Shown here: positions 25,157 to 34,132 of the stretch, one piece after another
How the letters are laid out: every line of letters starts with the position of its first letter
How positions within the stretch are numbered: position 1 is the stretch's first letter
NCBI RefSeq assembly: GCF_007992095.1
Contig: NZ_BJZP01000003.1
Span: 248,001 to 312,000 of the forward strand
Direction of reading: 5' to 3'
DNA length: 64,000 bases
DNA from: Paenirhizobium naphthalenivorans
GTDB lineage: Bacteria; Pseudomonadota; Alphaproteobacteria; Rhizobiales; Rhizobiaceae
Notes under the pieces: model-generated
Told to the model about the DNA's origin: nothing
The model's input: only the letters and a program-made list of their open reading frames with translations
Database searches by the model: none
Position numbers and translations under genes: made by a program

Positions 25157-26851
25157 ATGAGCACCTTGGAAAACCGCATCGACCAGGGCACCGGCCGCAT
25201 CCGCGCTGACCTCGTCCTGAAGAACGGCCGTTTCTTCGATCTCGTTACCGGCGAACTCATCGCCTCTGACGTCGCCATCTGCGGCGACACCATCGTCGGC
25301 ACCGGCGAGGCCTACGAGGGTCACGAGGAGATCGACATATCCGGCCGGATCATCGTTCCGGGCTTCATCGACACCCACCTGCACATCGAAAGCTCGCTGG
25401 TCACGCCGCATGAGTTCGACCGCTGCGTGTTGCCCTACGGTGTGACAACGGCGATCTGCGATCCGCACGAGATCGCCAACGTGCTCGGCACCGAGGGCAT
25501 CGAGTTCTTCCTTGATAGTTCCGAACAGACGATCATGGACATCCGTGTCCAGCTCTCGTCCTGCGTACCCGCCACCCATCTGGAGACCTCCGGCGCCGAT
25601 CTCCCGATCGAGCGGCTTTTGCCCTTTCGCCATCATCCCAAGGTGATCGGCCTTGCCGAATTCATGAATTTCCCCGGCGTGATCCACAAGGATCCGATCT
25701 GCATGGCCAAGCTCGAGCCCTTCCAGGGCGGCCATATCGACGGTCACGCCCCGCTGCTCTCCGGCCGCGACCTGAACGGCTATCTCTCGGCCGGCATCCG
25801 CACCGAGCACGAATGCACCAATGTGCCGGAGGCGCTGGAGAAGATCCGCAAGGGTATGCATATTCTGGTGCGCGAGGGCTCCGTGTCGAAGGATCTTCAT
25901 GCCCTGATGCCGATCCTCACCGAGCGGTTGTCACCTTTCCTCGCGCTCTGCACTGACGACCGCAATCCGCTCGACATCGCCGAGGAAGGTCATCTCGACT
26001 ACATGATCCGCACGGCGATCGCCCATGGCGTGGAACCGATCGCCGTCTATCGGGCGGCCTCCATTTCGGCGGCGCGCGCCTTCGGCCTTCGCGATCGCGG
26101 CCTCGTCGCCCCCGGCTGGCGGGCCGATCTGGTGGTGGTCGACAGCTTGGAGAACTGCAAGGCGGAAATGGTCTTTGCTGCCGGCCGCCGCGTCACCGAT
26201 GCTCTGTTTTCCACCCGCAAGCCAGTCGCCCCGGTCGGCCTCGACAGCGTCAAGGCGCGGATCGTCAAGGCCGCCGACTTCGGTGTGCCGGTCACAACCG
26301 GCGAAACCCCGGTAATCGGGGTCATGCCCGGCAAGATCATCACCGAACACCGCCGCTACCGCCTTCCGACCAATGGCAACCAGACCAGCATCGATCTGGC
26401 AAACGACATCATCAAGGTCGCCGTGATCGAACGCCACGGCAAGAACGGCAACCATGCCAATGGTTTCGTCCAGGGTTTTGGCCTGAAGTCCGGCGCGATC
26501 GCCTCGACCGTCGGCCATGACAGCCACAATATCTGCGTGGTCGGCGTCTCCGAAGACGACATGGCGCTGGCCGCCAACCGGCTTGGCGAGATCAAGGGCG
26601 GCTTCGTCGTGGTCGACAACGGCAAGGTGACCGGCGAGATCGCCCTGCCCGTCGCCGGCCTGATGAGCCTTGAGCCCTATGAGAGCGTGCGCGACACGCT
26701 GCATGAACTGCGCAAGGCGGCCTATGCACTGGGCACGACGCTACAGGAACCCTTCCTGCAGGTCGCCTTCCTGCCACTGCCGGTCATCCCCCACCTGAAG
26801 ATCTCCGACATGGGCATGGTCGACGTCGACAAGTTCTGCCTGATCGGGTGA
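25157..26851 (+). CDS. ade: Adenine deaminase
   Basis: A 564 aa amidohydrolase that turns adenine into hypoxanthine and ammonia using a Mn/Fe centre. Metal-binding landmarks are DTHLHIESS near residue 72-80, VCDPHE-type [10 protein letters not shown], and [10 protein letters not shown]. The C-terminal adenine deaminase domain ending [17 protein letters not shown] is complete. ATG 25157 is the family start. It provides entry of adenine into the xanthine/urate pathway encoded at 42-58 kb, though the genes are 16 kb apart. Confidence 0.95.
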   Translation: MSTLENRIDQGTGRIRADLVLKNGRFFDLVTGELIASDVAICGDTIVGTGEAYEGHEEIDISGRIIVPGFIDTHLHIESSLVTPHEFDRCVLPYGVTTAICDPHEIANVLGTEGIEFFLDSSEQTIMDIRVQLSSCVPATHLETSGADLPIERLLPFRHHPKVIGLAEFMNFPGVIHKDPICMAKLEPFQGGHIDGHAPLLSGRDLNGYLSAGIRTEHECTNVPEALEKIRKGMHILVREGSVSKDLHALMPILTERLSPFLALCTDDRNPLDIAEEGHLDYMIRTAIAHGVEPIAVYRAASISAARAFGLRDRGLVAPGWRADLVVVDSLENCKAEMVFAAGRRVTDALFSTRKPVAPVGLDSVKARIVKAADFGVPVTTGETPVIGVMPGKIITEHRRYRLPTNGNQTSIDLANDIIKVAVIERHGKNGNHANGFVQGFGLKSGAIASTVGHDSHNICVVGVSEDDMALAANRLGEIKGGFVVVDNGKVTGEIALPVAGLMSLEPYESVRDTLHELRKAAYALGTTLQEPFLQVAFLPLPVIPHLKISDMGMVDVDKFCLIG

Positions 26852-26957
26852 GTGGCCTGTCAACACACTAGTTCAGTGCAAACTCGGCAAACGATTCAAT
26901 TCGGCCCATTATCCACAGGCCCCGTTCTGTCTATCGGGAGGAAAACGGGTCACAGAC

Positions 26958-26986
26958 TTTGACGGACTGGAGGACCGAGAGAATAT
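26958..26986 (+). promoter_or_regulatory. Possible promoter of the DUF4160/DUF2442 pair
   Basis: TTGACG (26958-26963), 17-bp spacer, AATATC (26981-26986). The spacing is right and it lies 80 bp before the DUF4160 start, but the -10 box is poor. Confidence 0.35.
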
Positions 26987-27066
26987 CGGTCCAGATTTCA
27001 TCCCATCGCACTGAACAGCCTGCAAGACACCTCAAAATTGAGCCGGTCACCAATGGGAGCAGAACT

Positions 27067-27312
27067 ATGCCGGTCGTCTTTTGCTGCAACGGATATCGAT
27101 TTTTCTTCTACTCGAACGAAGGTTCACCCCGCGAACCGTTGCATGTTCATGTTCGCCGTGGCGGGGAGATCGCCAAGATTTGGCTGGAGCCGCAGGTCGC
27201 CCTCGCTGAGAGCTATGGGTTCAAGAGTCGGGAACTCTCTGATATCGTCACCTTGGCGCAGGAGCATCGCTCCGAAATCGAAAGGGCATGGCATGAGCAT
27301 TTCGGCGACTGA
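27067..27312 (+). CDS. DUF4160 domain protein
   Basis: An 81 aa protein covering the whole DUF4160 family: FFFYSNEGSPREPLHVHVRRGG, with the conserved EPLHVHV motif, then AKIWLEP and LAQEHRSEIERAWHEHF. The family is nearly always followed by a DUF2442 gene, as here, with a 20-bp overlap. Such pairs have been proposed computationally as toxin-antitoxin modules, but the biochemistry is unknown to me. ATG 27067 is chosen by family fit; the frame is open further upstream. Confidence 0.85.
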   Translation: MPVVFCCNGYRFFFYSNEGSPREPLHVHVRRGGEIAKIWLEPQVALAESYGFKSRELSDIVTLAQEHRSEIERAWHEHFGD

Positions 27313-27544
27313 GGTGCGGTTCGATGATTCGACCATGTGGGTCTCCCTCACCGATGGTCGTGTTCTCGGGGTGCCTTTGGCCTGGTTTCCCAGACTTCTG
27401 GCTGCTGCCCCCTCCGACCTGCAAAGATATGAATTGAGCCCGACCGGCATTCATTGGGAAGGTTTGGATGAAGACATCTCGATCGCGGGACTGTTGGCTG
27501 GTCGTGGTGACCAGACGCGACCGGTGTCCATGGCAGCGGAATAG
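27293..27544 (+). CDS. DUF2442 domain protein
   Basis: An 83 aa protein with the DUF2442 core VRFDDSTMWVSLTDGRVLGVPLAWFPRL and the ending RYELSPTGIHWEGLDEDISIAGLL. It starts inside the DUF4160 gene (20-bp overlap, different frame), so the two are translationally coupled. It would be the partner, possibly antitoxin-like, of DUF4160. An in-frame upstream start near 27038 would place most of the product inside DUF4160 and is rejected. Confidence 0.85.
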   Translation: MSISATEVRFDDSTMWVSLTDGRVLGVPLAWFPRLLAAAPSDLQRYELSPTGIHWEGLDEDISIAGLLAGRGDQTRPVSMAAE

Positions 27545-27559
27545 ACCGATGCCTCTCGC

Positions 27560-28342
27560 ATGACAAAGGATCGGGAAGTATCAGCCCCCCTCCGCAAGCG
27601 CCTCGCCCGCCTCTATTTCGGCGAGACCATCGCAGCAATCCGCTTCCAGCTGACGCTGGCGCTGATCGACATCGCCATCATCACCTTCTTCCTCCTCGGT
27701 CCCTATATGCGCGAGCGGCCGGGCTATCTGATCGTCGATTACCTGATCGCGATTTGGATCGCCGCCGAACTGCTGATGCAGATGGTAATCTCGCCCAACG
27801 TGCGCCGCTGGCTGCTGCGGCCGATGACCTGGGTCGATCTGCTGGTGCTCGGCACCCTGCTGTTTCCCCAGCTTCTGTTCAGCTTCGCCTTCCTGCGCGC
27901 GCTGCGGATCTGGGCGATCGCCCAGCGGCCGATCTTCACGATTATGCTGCGCCGTTTCGGCTGGGGTCACATGACCGATGTTGCGACCGCCGTCGTCAAC
28001 TTCATCGTCTTCCTCTTCACCGTGACCGGCTTCGTCTACACCTTCTTCTTCTACCGGGTGGATGGCGGTGAGGGCTTTGTCGATGCCTTCTATTTCACGG
28101 TCGCGACCGTCACCACCACCGGGTTCGGCGACATCACCCTGCCCGGCACTTTCGGCAAGCTGACCTCGATCGTCACCATGATCATCGGCATCTCGCTCTT
28201 CGTCCGGCTCGCCCAGGCGATCGTGCGTCCCTACAAGGTCAGCTTCCCCTGCCCGAAATGCGGATTGCAACGCCACGATGCCGACGCCGTGCACTGCAAG
28301 GCCTGCGGCCACATTCTCAACATTCCCGACGAGGGGCTTTGA
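27560..28342 (+). CDS. Voltage-gated-type potassium channel with C-terminal zinc ribbon
   Basis: A 260 aa membrane protein. Hydrophobic segments lie near residues 27-48, 58-80, 90-120, 140-165 and 195-215. The pore helix and filter read FTVATVTTTGFGD, a potassium-selective TTGFGD variant. The putative sensor region has only a few Arg (RALRIWAIAQR). After the last helix there is a zinc-ribbon-like tail, CPKCG...HCKACG (about residues 230-252), unusual for a bacterial channel and possibly a metal- or redox-sensitive gate. It lies 15 bp after DUF2442 and may share its transcript. Confidence 0.88.
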   Translation: MTKDREVSAPLRKRLARLYFGETIAAIRFQLTLALIDIAIITFFLLGPYMRERPGYLIVDYLIAIWIAAELLMQMVISPNVRRWLLRPMTWVDLLVLGTLLFPQLLFSFAFLRALRIWAIAQRPIFTIMLRRFGWGHMTDVATAVVNFIVFLFTVTGFVYTFFFYRVDGGEGFVDAFYFTVATVTTTGFGDITLPGTFGKLTSIVTMIIGISLFVRLAQAIVRPYKVSFPCPKCGLQRHDADAVHCKACGHILNIPDEGL

Positions 28343-28354
28343 GATGGCACGTCC

Positions 28355-28801
28355 CTAAGCAACCGGCTTACGGAAGTATACGACCCGCTTGGTCTCCGCA
28401 AAGCCAAGCGCCTGGTGCATCGCGTGCGAGACCCGGTTGTCGATCTCCGCGTCGGACGCCATCTCGCGGAGGTCTTTCCCCTTAGCCCAATCCTCAAAGG
28501 CCGCAATCAGTGCCCGCGCGACCCCTTGCTTGCGAAAAGCGGGCGCAACATAGATTCCTTCGAGAAACGCGACCGGAGATCCTTCGCAGCCATTCACATG
28601 GTCGAAGCGCACGGCAGCCTCGATGAATCCCATCAAGGCGCCGGCCTGGTCGACAGCGACGAACGCGGTAAACGTGTCGGACCTGGCCAAAGCGTCATCG
28701 ATTTCCGCGGCATGACCTTCCACGGACTCCTGCGGCCAAAGCTGCTGCCGGAGATCAATCCAGGCCGCGCGATGCGCAGCAGTGGCGGGTCTGACGTCCA
28801 T
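28355..28801 (-). CDS. GNAT acetyltransferase of the AAC(6') type
   Basis: A 148 aa acetyl-CoA-dependent N-acetyltransferase. The sequence follows the chromosomal aminoglycoside 6'-N-acetyltransferase pattern: RFDHVNGCEGSPVAFLEGIYV, the acetyl-CoA loop RKQGVARAL, EMASDAEIDNRVSHAMHQALGF and the ending RVVYFRKP. Whether it modifies aminoglycosides or another amine cannot be told from sequence. ATG 28801 follows GGAGGGAG; an in-frame ATG six codons upstream has no ribosome binding site. It lies 18 bp downstream of the alpha-glucosidase gene and is probably in its operon. Confidence 0.85.
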   Translation of the reverse strand: MDVRPATAAHRAAWIDLRQQLWPQESVEGHAAEIDDALARSDTFTAFVAVDQAGALMGFIEAAVRFDHVNGCEGSPVAFLEGIYVAPAFRKQGVARALIAAFEDWAKGKDLREMASDAEIDNRVSHAMHQALGFAETKRVVYFRKPVA

Positions 28802-28819
28802 CGACACTCCCTCCTCCAT

Positions 28820-30484
28820 TCAGATCCGTGCGCAGAAACCGTCCTGGGCCTCGACCAGAACCACGCCGTCGATCAGGCTGCCGGAAAGACCGGGCATGCC
28901 GACCAGTTCCCTGATCTCTATGTGGGATGGCAGTCTCACCGCCTGCGGACCACCCCGCAGGTTGAAGATGAACAGCAGACGGTCGTCGCCTTTCGCGCGG
29001 GTGAAAGCGAGTACGTCCTCGTCGAGGTCGAGGAATTGCATGTCGCCGTCGGTGAGCGCCGGGTGAGCCTTTCGGAAGGCGAGCGTATGGCGATAGTGCT
29101 CCAGCACCGAGCCACCCTTGCCCTCTTGCGTATCGACCGCCAGCGCCCGATGCTCGGCCGGCACCGGCAGCCAGCTCTTTTTCGCCGTGGTGAAGCCGGC
29201 ATGATCCTCAGCGGAGGCCCACGGCATCGGTGTGCGGCAACCGTCGCGCCCCTTGAAGCTCGGCCAGAAGCGGATGCCGTAGGGGTCGGTCAGATCCTCG
29301 AACGCAAGCTCCGCCTCCGGCAACCCCAGTTCCTCGCCCTGATAGAGGCAGATCGAACCGCGCAAGCTCGCAAGCACGCTGACGGCGAGCTTCGCCACCG
29401 CCTCGCGCTCCTCGGCATTCTCGATGAACCGGCTGACGTGCCGATTGACGTCGTGGTTGGAAAAAGCCCAGCACACCCAACCATCGGCCACGGAATTATG
29501 GAAGGCCTCGCAGCAATGACGGATGTGGTTTGGCGTGAAGTCCGGACCGAGCAGGTCGAAAGTATAGCACATGTGCAGCTTGTCGCCGCCGGCGGTATAG
29601 GCGGCGACCGTCTTCAGCGAACGCGCGCCATCACCCACCTCGCCGACCGAAGTGCGCCCGTCATATTGGTCGAGCAGCGCGCGAAACCGCTTGAGGAACG
29701 CCACATTCTCCGGCTGGGTCTTGTCATAGAGGTGGCTCTGCATGCCGTAAGGGTTGACGTCCGGCGCATCGAGCCCGGCGTCCTCGCTGTCAGGAGCATG
29801 GGGCGGATTGTCCCGCAATTCCTTGTCGTGGAAATAATAGTTCACGGTATCGAGGCGGAAGCCATCGACGCCCCGGTCGAGCCAGAACTTGGCCGCCGAC
29901 AGCAGGGCCTCCTGGACCTCGTGATTGTGGAAATCGAGGTCCGGCTGCGAGGCGAGGAAATTGTGCATGTAATATTGCTTGCGCACTCCGTCCCATTCCC
30001 AGGCGGGACCGCCGAACACCGAAAGCCAATTGTTCGGCGCCGTGCCGTCCGGTTTGGGGGCAGCCCAGACAAACCAGTCTGCCTTCGGATTGTCGCGACT
30101 CGTCCGACTTTCCTTGAACCAAGGATGCTGGTCGGACGTATGCGACAGCACCAGGTCGATGATGATCTTGAGGCCAAGCCGATGCGCTTGCGCCATCATC
30201 GCGTCGAAGTCGGCAAGCGTCCCGAACATCGGATCGACGTTGCAATAGTCGGAGACATCATAGCCCATGTCGGCCATCGGCGAGGTGAAAAAGGGCGAAA
30301 GCCAGATCGCGTCGACTCCAAGCGCCGCGATATAGGGCAGTCTTTGGGTAACCCCCTTGAGGTCGCCGATCCCGTCGCCATCCGTGTCCTGGAACGAACG
30401 CGGATAGACCTGGTAGATCACCGCGCCGCGCCACCAGTCGGCATTGCTCTCGTGGGGCTCGGCCCTGGCTTGGCTCTTCGTCAT
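28820..30484 (-). CDS. aglA: Alpha-glucosidase, glycoside hydrolase family 13
   Basis: A 554 aa retaining alpha-glucosidase of the type that cleaves sucrose, maltose or trehalulose in rhizobia. The GH13 regions are all present: DLVLSHTSDQHPWF (region I), catalytic nucleophile in DGFRLDTVNYYF (II), acid/base Glu in TSVGEVGDG (III) and the stabilising Asp in FSNHDVNR (IV). No signal peptide, so it is cytoplasmic and needs an uptake system not seen here. The gene name follows the rhizobial family; substrate range is uncertain. Confidence 0.92.
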   Translation of the reverse strand: MTKSQARAEPHESNADWWRGAVIYQVYPRSFQDTDGDGIGDLKGVTQRLPYIAALGVDAIWLSPFFTSPMADMGYDVSDYCNVDPMFGTLADFDAMMAQAHRLGLKIIIDLVLSHTSDQHPWFKESRTSRDNPKADWFVWAAPKPDGTAPNNWLSVFGGPAWEWDGVRKQYYMHNFLASQPDLDFHNHEVQEALLSAAKFWLDRGVDGFRLDTVNYYFHDKELRDNPPHAPDSEDAGLDAPDVNPYGMQSHLYDKTQPENVAFLKRFRALLDQYDGRTSVGEVGDGARSLKTVAAYTAGGDKLHMCYTFDLLGPDFTPNHIRHCCEAFHNSVADGWVCWAFSNHDVNRHVSRFIENAEEREAVAKLAVSVLASLRGSICLYQGEELGLPEAELAFEDLTDPYGIRFWPSFKGRDGCRTPMPWASAEDHAGFTTAKKSWLPVPAEHRALAVDTQEGKGGSVLEHYRHTLAFRKAHPALTDGDMQFLDLDEDVLAFTRAKGDDRLLFIFNLRGGPQAVRLPSHIEIRELVGMPGLSGSLIDGVVLVEAQDGFCARI

Positions 30485-30625
30485 GCGCGCTCCTGTCGGG
30501 ATGGTGAGACGGTGGGTATGTCAGCGAATATAAGCGACCGCGCGCCGATGGCGAGTGCCGAAATCGCAGGAGCGGCTGCCAAATTCGGCAAAGCTCGGAC
30601 AGGCGGGATGGCGCCCGTCAGGCCT

Positions 30626-30643
30626 CTGACATGCGGCTGTAAC
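30626..30643 (+). promoter_or_regulatory. Pho-box-like site upstream of the glycosyltransferase gene
   Basis: CTGACAT-GCGG-CTGTAAC matches the PhoB box (two CTGTCAT halves with a 4-nt spacer) at 6 of 7 and 5 of 7 positions. It lies about 165 bp before the glycosyltransferase ATG within a 305-bp divergent gap (30485-30789) that otherwise shows no gene. Related rhizobial glycosyltransferases make phosphorus-free glycolipids under phosphate limitation, which makes the site plausible. Confidence 0.5.
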
Positions 30644-30789
30644 ATTGCCCGACCATAAGGGTCGTCAAAGACGAGGGCACCTTGAGTCCCGAGGCCCCTT
30701 CCCGCACATGCGGACGTCGGACGGGGACGCGATGCGGACGACCGGCCCATGCGCCGCCGGCCCGCCACCGAGAGAACAGCGATCACGCC

Positions 30790-31857
30790 ATGCCCAAGAT
30801 CATGATCGTCACCGATGCCTGGCACCCGCAGGTGAACGGCGTCGTCCGCTCGATCGAGACGACCAATCGCGAGTTGGCCGCCATGGGGTACGACGTGGCA
30901 ATGATCACGCCGAAGCCCTTTCGCAGCATCCCCATGCCCACCTATCCGGAAATCAGGCTGTCGCTCGCCCGCTACGGCCAGATCGCCCGCATGATCGAGG
31001 CGGAGAAGCCGGACTTCATGCACATTGCCACCGAGGGGCCGCTGGGCCTGATGGCGCGCCGCTGGTGCCTCAGGCATGACATGGCCTTTTCCACCAGCTA
31101 CCACACCCGCTTCCCGGAATATGTGCGCACCCGCATCCCCGTGCCGCTCGGCTGGCTTTATGCCTATGTCCGCTGGTTCCACAATCGCGGCGGCGCCTGC
31201 ATGGTCGCGACGGAAAGCCTGAGACGGGAACTGGCGGCAAAGGGCATCGCCAATCTCTGTCTGTGGAGCCGCGGCATAGACCTCAAGCTGTTCCACCCGA
31301 GGCCGCGGAGCGCAGTGCCGTTCGGCCTGGCCCGCCCCATTTTCATGACCATCGGCCGGGTCGCGGTGGAGAAGAACCTGCCCGCCTTCCTCGATCTCGA
31401 CTTGCCGGGCTCCAAGGTCGTCGTCGGTGACGGCCCGGCGCGCGCCGAACTGGAGGCGCAATATCCCCACGTACATTTCACCGGCGTCAAGTTCGGTGAA
31501 CAACTGGCTGCGGCCTACGCCGAGGCAGATGTCTTCGTCTTCCCCTCCAAGACGGACACGTTCGGCAACACGATCCTGGAGGCGCTCGCCTCCGGTGTCC
31601 CGGTTGCGGCCTATCCCGTCACAGGCCCGGCCGACATCATTCCGGCTGGCAGTGGGGCCGGCGCCCTTGATGACGACCTGCTTACCGCATGCCTCGCCGC
31701 GCTTGAACGGTCACGCACGGAGGCCCGCCATCTCGCCGAGGGGTTCACCTGGCAGGCGGCGACGAAACAGTTTCTCGACAATGTCATTGAAGCAAAGACC
31801 CAGGCAAGAAGAAGGCGCCTGTCGCGCCGTCAGCCGAACCAGCCGGCTGATGCCTGA
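30790..31857 (+). CDS. GT4 family glycosyltransferase, possibly glycolipid synthesis
   Basis: A 355 aa retaining glycosyltransferase with GT-B fold. The N-terminal acceptor domain starts MIVTDAWHPQVNGVVRSIETT, a motif of the diacylglycerol/sulfoquinovosyl branch. The C-terminal donor-binding E-x7-E region reads FPSKTDTFGNTILEALASGVPV. Membrane anchoring would be by basic helices; the tail ends in an Arg-rich stretch ARRRRLSRRQ. Together with the upstream Pho-box-like site, a role in phosphate-replacement glycolipids (as for Agrobacterium Agt) is a reasonable hypothesis, but the acceptor is unproven. Confidence 0.85.
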   Translation: MPKIMIVTDAWHPQVNGVVRSIETTNRELAAMGYDVAMITPKPFRSIPMPTYPEIRLSLARYGQIARMIEAEKPDFMHIATEGPLGLMARRWCLRHDMAFSTSYHTRFPEYVRTRIPVPLGWLYAYVRWFHNRGGACMVATESLRRELAAKGIANLCLWSRGIDLKLFHPRPRSAVPFGLARPIFMTIGRVAVEKNLPAFLDLDLPGSKVVVGDGPARAELEAQYPHVHFTGVKFGEQLAAAYAEADVFVFPSKTDTFGNTILEALASGVPVAAYPVTGPADIIPAGSGAGALDDDLLTACLAALERSRTEARHLAEGFTWQAATKQFLDNVIEAKTQARRRRLSRRQPNQPADA

Positions 31858-31864
31858 GCAAAAG

Positions 31865-31888
31865 GAAGAAGCGCCTCAGCGCTTCTTC
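31865..31888. terminator. Bidirectional terminator at the glycosyltransferase/der junction
   Basis: Perfect 10-bp stem GAAGAAGCGC/GCGCTTCTTC with a 4-nt loop. The stem includes the last codons and stop of der. On the minus strand it is followed by CTTTTGCT, on the plus strand by TTGCGG. It serves both converging genes with almost no spacer. Confidence 0.7.
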
Positions 31889-33303
31889 TTGCGGTTCTCG
31901 AACGGGTTTTCGCCCGCCTTGAAATGGATGCGGATCGGCACCCCCGGCATGTCGAAATCGGCGCGCAGGCCATTGGTCAGATAGCGCACATAGCTCTCCG
32001 GCAAGGCATCGGCACGGGTGCAGGAAATCATGAAGGCGGGCGGACGGGCCTTCACCTGCGTCATGTACTTGAGCTTGATGCGGCGGCCCGAAACGGCCGG
32101 TGGCGGATGCTGGACCTGCGTGTGCTCGAGCCAGCGGTTGAGCTTGGCGGTCGAGATGCGCTTGTTCCACACCCGGTCCGTCTCGATGATCGACTGCATC
32201 AGCTTGTCGAGCCCGTAACCGGTCTGGCCGGACATCGGCACCGCACGGATGCCGCGCGCCTGCGGCAACAGCCGTTCGGTCTTCTCGCGCAGTTCCGCGA
32301 GCACCGCCTGCGGATCCTCGACCAGATCCCACTTGTTGAAGGCGAGCACGGCGGCACGACCTTCGCGCAGCACGAGGTCGACGATCTGCAGGTCCTGCTT
32401 CTCGAACGGAATGGTCGCGTCGAAGACGATGACCACCGTTTCGGCGAAGCGGATGGCGCGCAACGCGTCGGCGACCGAGAGCTTCTCCAGCTTCTCCTGC
32501 ACGCGCGCCTTGCGCCGCATGCCGGCAGTGTCGAACATCTTGATGGTCCGCCCACGCCAGTCCCATTCGACCGAGATGCTGTCGCGGGTGATGCCGGCCT
32601 CCGGGCCGGTCAGCAGCCTGTCCTCGCCGAGAAAGCGGTTGATCAGTGTGGACTTGCCGGCATTCGGCCGGCCGACGATCGCCACGCGCAGCGGCTTGGT
32701 CTCGTCATACTCGGGCTCGATCTCATCGCCGGCCTCATCACCGACTTCCGCCGCCGTGACCCTGACATCGGTCTCCGCTTCATCGACCTCTTCCGGGAAC
32801 GCGACCTCTTCACCGATCGCCGCGACAATGGCGTCTCGCAGGTCGATCATGCCCTGACCGTGTTCGGCCGAGATCGGCACGGGCTCTCCGAGCCCAAGCG
32901 TGAAGGCGTCGTAGAAACCGCCTTCAGACCCCTTGGCCTCCGACTTGTTGGCCACCAGCACGACCGGCTTGCCGCTGCGGCGCAGAAGCTCGCCGAAGGT
33001 CTTGTCGAGCGGCGTCAGGCCGGCCTTGGCATCGACCACGAAGAGGGTCAGATCCGCCTCGTCGATCGCCGCCTCGGTCTGGGCGCGCATACGGCCCTCA
33101 AGCGTGTCCGGGCCGGTCTCTTCGAGGCCGGCCGTGTCGATGATGGTGAAGCGCAGGTCGATCAGCTTGGCGTCGCCGGGGCGACGGTCGCGGGTGACGC
33201 CCGGTGTATCGTCGACGAGCGCCAGCTTCTTGCCAACCAGACGGTTGAACAAGGTCGACTTGCCGACATTCGGACGCCCGACGATGGCGACGGTAAAACT
33301 CAT
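31876..33303 (-). CDS. der: Ribosome biogenesis GTPase Der (EngA)
   Basis: A 475 aa double GTPase needed for assembly of the 50S ribosomal subunit. Two tandem G domains are seen: the first with [21 protein letters not shown] and NKSE, the second (about residue 210 onward) with [17 protein letters not shown] and NKWD. An acidic linker (about 170-205, EVDEAETDV...DEIEPEYDE) separates them, and the C-terminal KH-like domain ends ENRKKKR. The yfgM-like gene ends 38 bp upstream, an arrangement conserved in many proteobacteria. Confidence 0.97.
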   Translation of the reverse strand: MSFTVAIVGRPNVGKSTLFNRLVGKKLALVDDTPGVTRDRRPGDAKLIDLRFTIIDTAGLEETGPDTLEGRMRAQTEAAIDEADLTLFVVDAKAGLTPLDKTFGELLRRSGKPVVLVANKSEAKGSEGGFYDAFTLGLGEPVPISAEHGQGMIDLRDAIVAAIGEEVAFPEEVDEAETDVRVTAAEVGDEAGDEIEPEYDETKPLRVAIVGRPNAGKSTLINRFLGEDRLLTGPEAGITRDSISVEWDWRGRTIKMFDTAGMRRKARVQEKLEKLSVADALRAIRFAETVVIVFDATIPFEKQDLQIVDLVLREGRAAVLAFNKWDLVEDPQAVLAELREKTERLLPQARGIRAVPMSGQTGYGLDKLMQSIIETDRVWNKRISTAKLNRWLEHTQVQHPPPAVSGRRIKLKYMTQVKARPPAFMISCTRADALPESYVRYLTNGLRADFDMPGVPIRIHFKAGENPFENRKKKR

Positions 33304-33341
33304 GACTGATCACGTCCTTCCGGCGTTTCCGCCTTGTCGAC

Positions 33342-34013
33342 TTACGGCGCCTTGCCGGAAGCCTTGATATTGTCGAGCATCATCTGCGCCCGGCTGGCGA
33401 CATTACGCGGCGCTTCGGCATCCTCGACGATCAGGGTGAACCACTCGCGCGCCTTGGCCATGTCACCGGCCTTGTAGGCGGAAAGGCCGAGCGCCTCGCG
33501 GGCCGAATGGCGCAACGCGTCGCGCGGCGTCGCCATCGCCTCGACCTCGGCGGAGACCTGTTCATAGGTGCCGGAGTCGATCAGCAGCCAAGCCGCCCGC
33601 ATGCGAGCGACGTCGCGGATCACCACCGGAACCGAGGTGTCCTTGCCGATTGCCGAGAAAGCCTCGATCGCGGCGGCCGGGTCTCCCTTTTCCGCCTCGA
33701 CGGTCGCCGAGCGCATCCGCGCCAGCACCGCATAGGCGCCGTAGCCATCCTTTTCGAGGGCGGCGAGCGCGGCCTTGGCCTCATCGCCCTTGCCCTCGTT
33801 GGCAAGCGTCAGCGCGGCGAGGAACTTGTCGCCGGCATTCGAAGACTGGCTCTCGTGCCAGTATTCATAGCCGCGATAGCCCGCGGTCCCGACAACGATC
33901 AAAACGGCGAGAGCGATGACGAAACGGCCATAGCTTTTCCAGGCATTGCGGAACTGGTCGGAGCGCAGCTCCTCATTGACTTCGCGGATAAAGCTGTCGT
34001 TGTTGTCAACCAT
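33342..34013 (-). CDS. YfgM-like tetratricopeptide membrane protein (SecYEG ancillary type)
   Basis: A 223 aa protein with a short cytoplasmic start (VNEELRSDQFRNAWKSYG), one membrane helix (about residues 30-50, FVIALAVLIVVGTAGYRG) and a periplasmic TPR-like helical domain. This is the layout of YfgM, which links the SecYEG translocon to periplasmic chaperones. Its position directly before der matches yfgM/yfgL-der order in other proteobacteria, although the BamB gene is missing here. ATG 34013 is used. Confidence 0.87.
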   Translation of the reverse strand: MVDNNDSFIREVNEELRSDQFRNAWKSYGRFVIALAVLIVVGTAGYRGYEYWHESQSSNAGDKFLAALTLANEGKGDEAKAALAALEKDGYGAYAVLARMRSATVEAEKGDPAAAIEAFSAIGKDTSVPVVIRDVARMRAAWLLIDSGTYEQVSAEVEAMATPRDALRHSAREALGLSAYKAGDMAKAREWFTLIVEDAEAPRNVASRAQMMLDNIKASGKAP

Positions 34014-34132
34014 GAATGCTTCCGGACCGGCCGGCCTTTCGATGCAATGTTATGCGTGAGCGGCCTTCTAACCGATTTTTCCGCAGTTGTAAGCGGAAAA
34101 CGGCGAGAAGGCCCGTTGGCAGGCGCGACAGT

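Noticed and set aside
28415-30658. 747-codon plus-strand open frame opposite the acetyltransferase and alpha-glucosidase genes
   Set aside because: Spans two genes in antisense, no motif; the minus-strand genes have full catalytic motifs.
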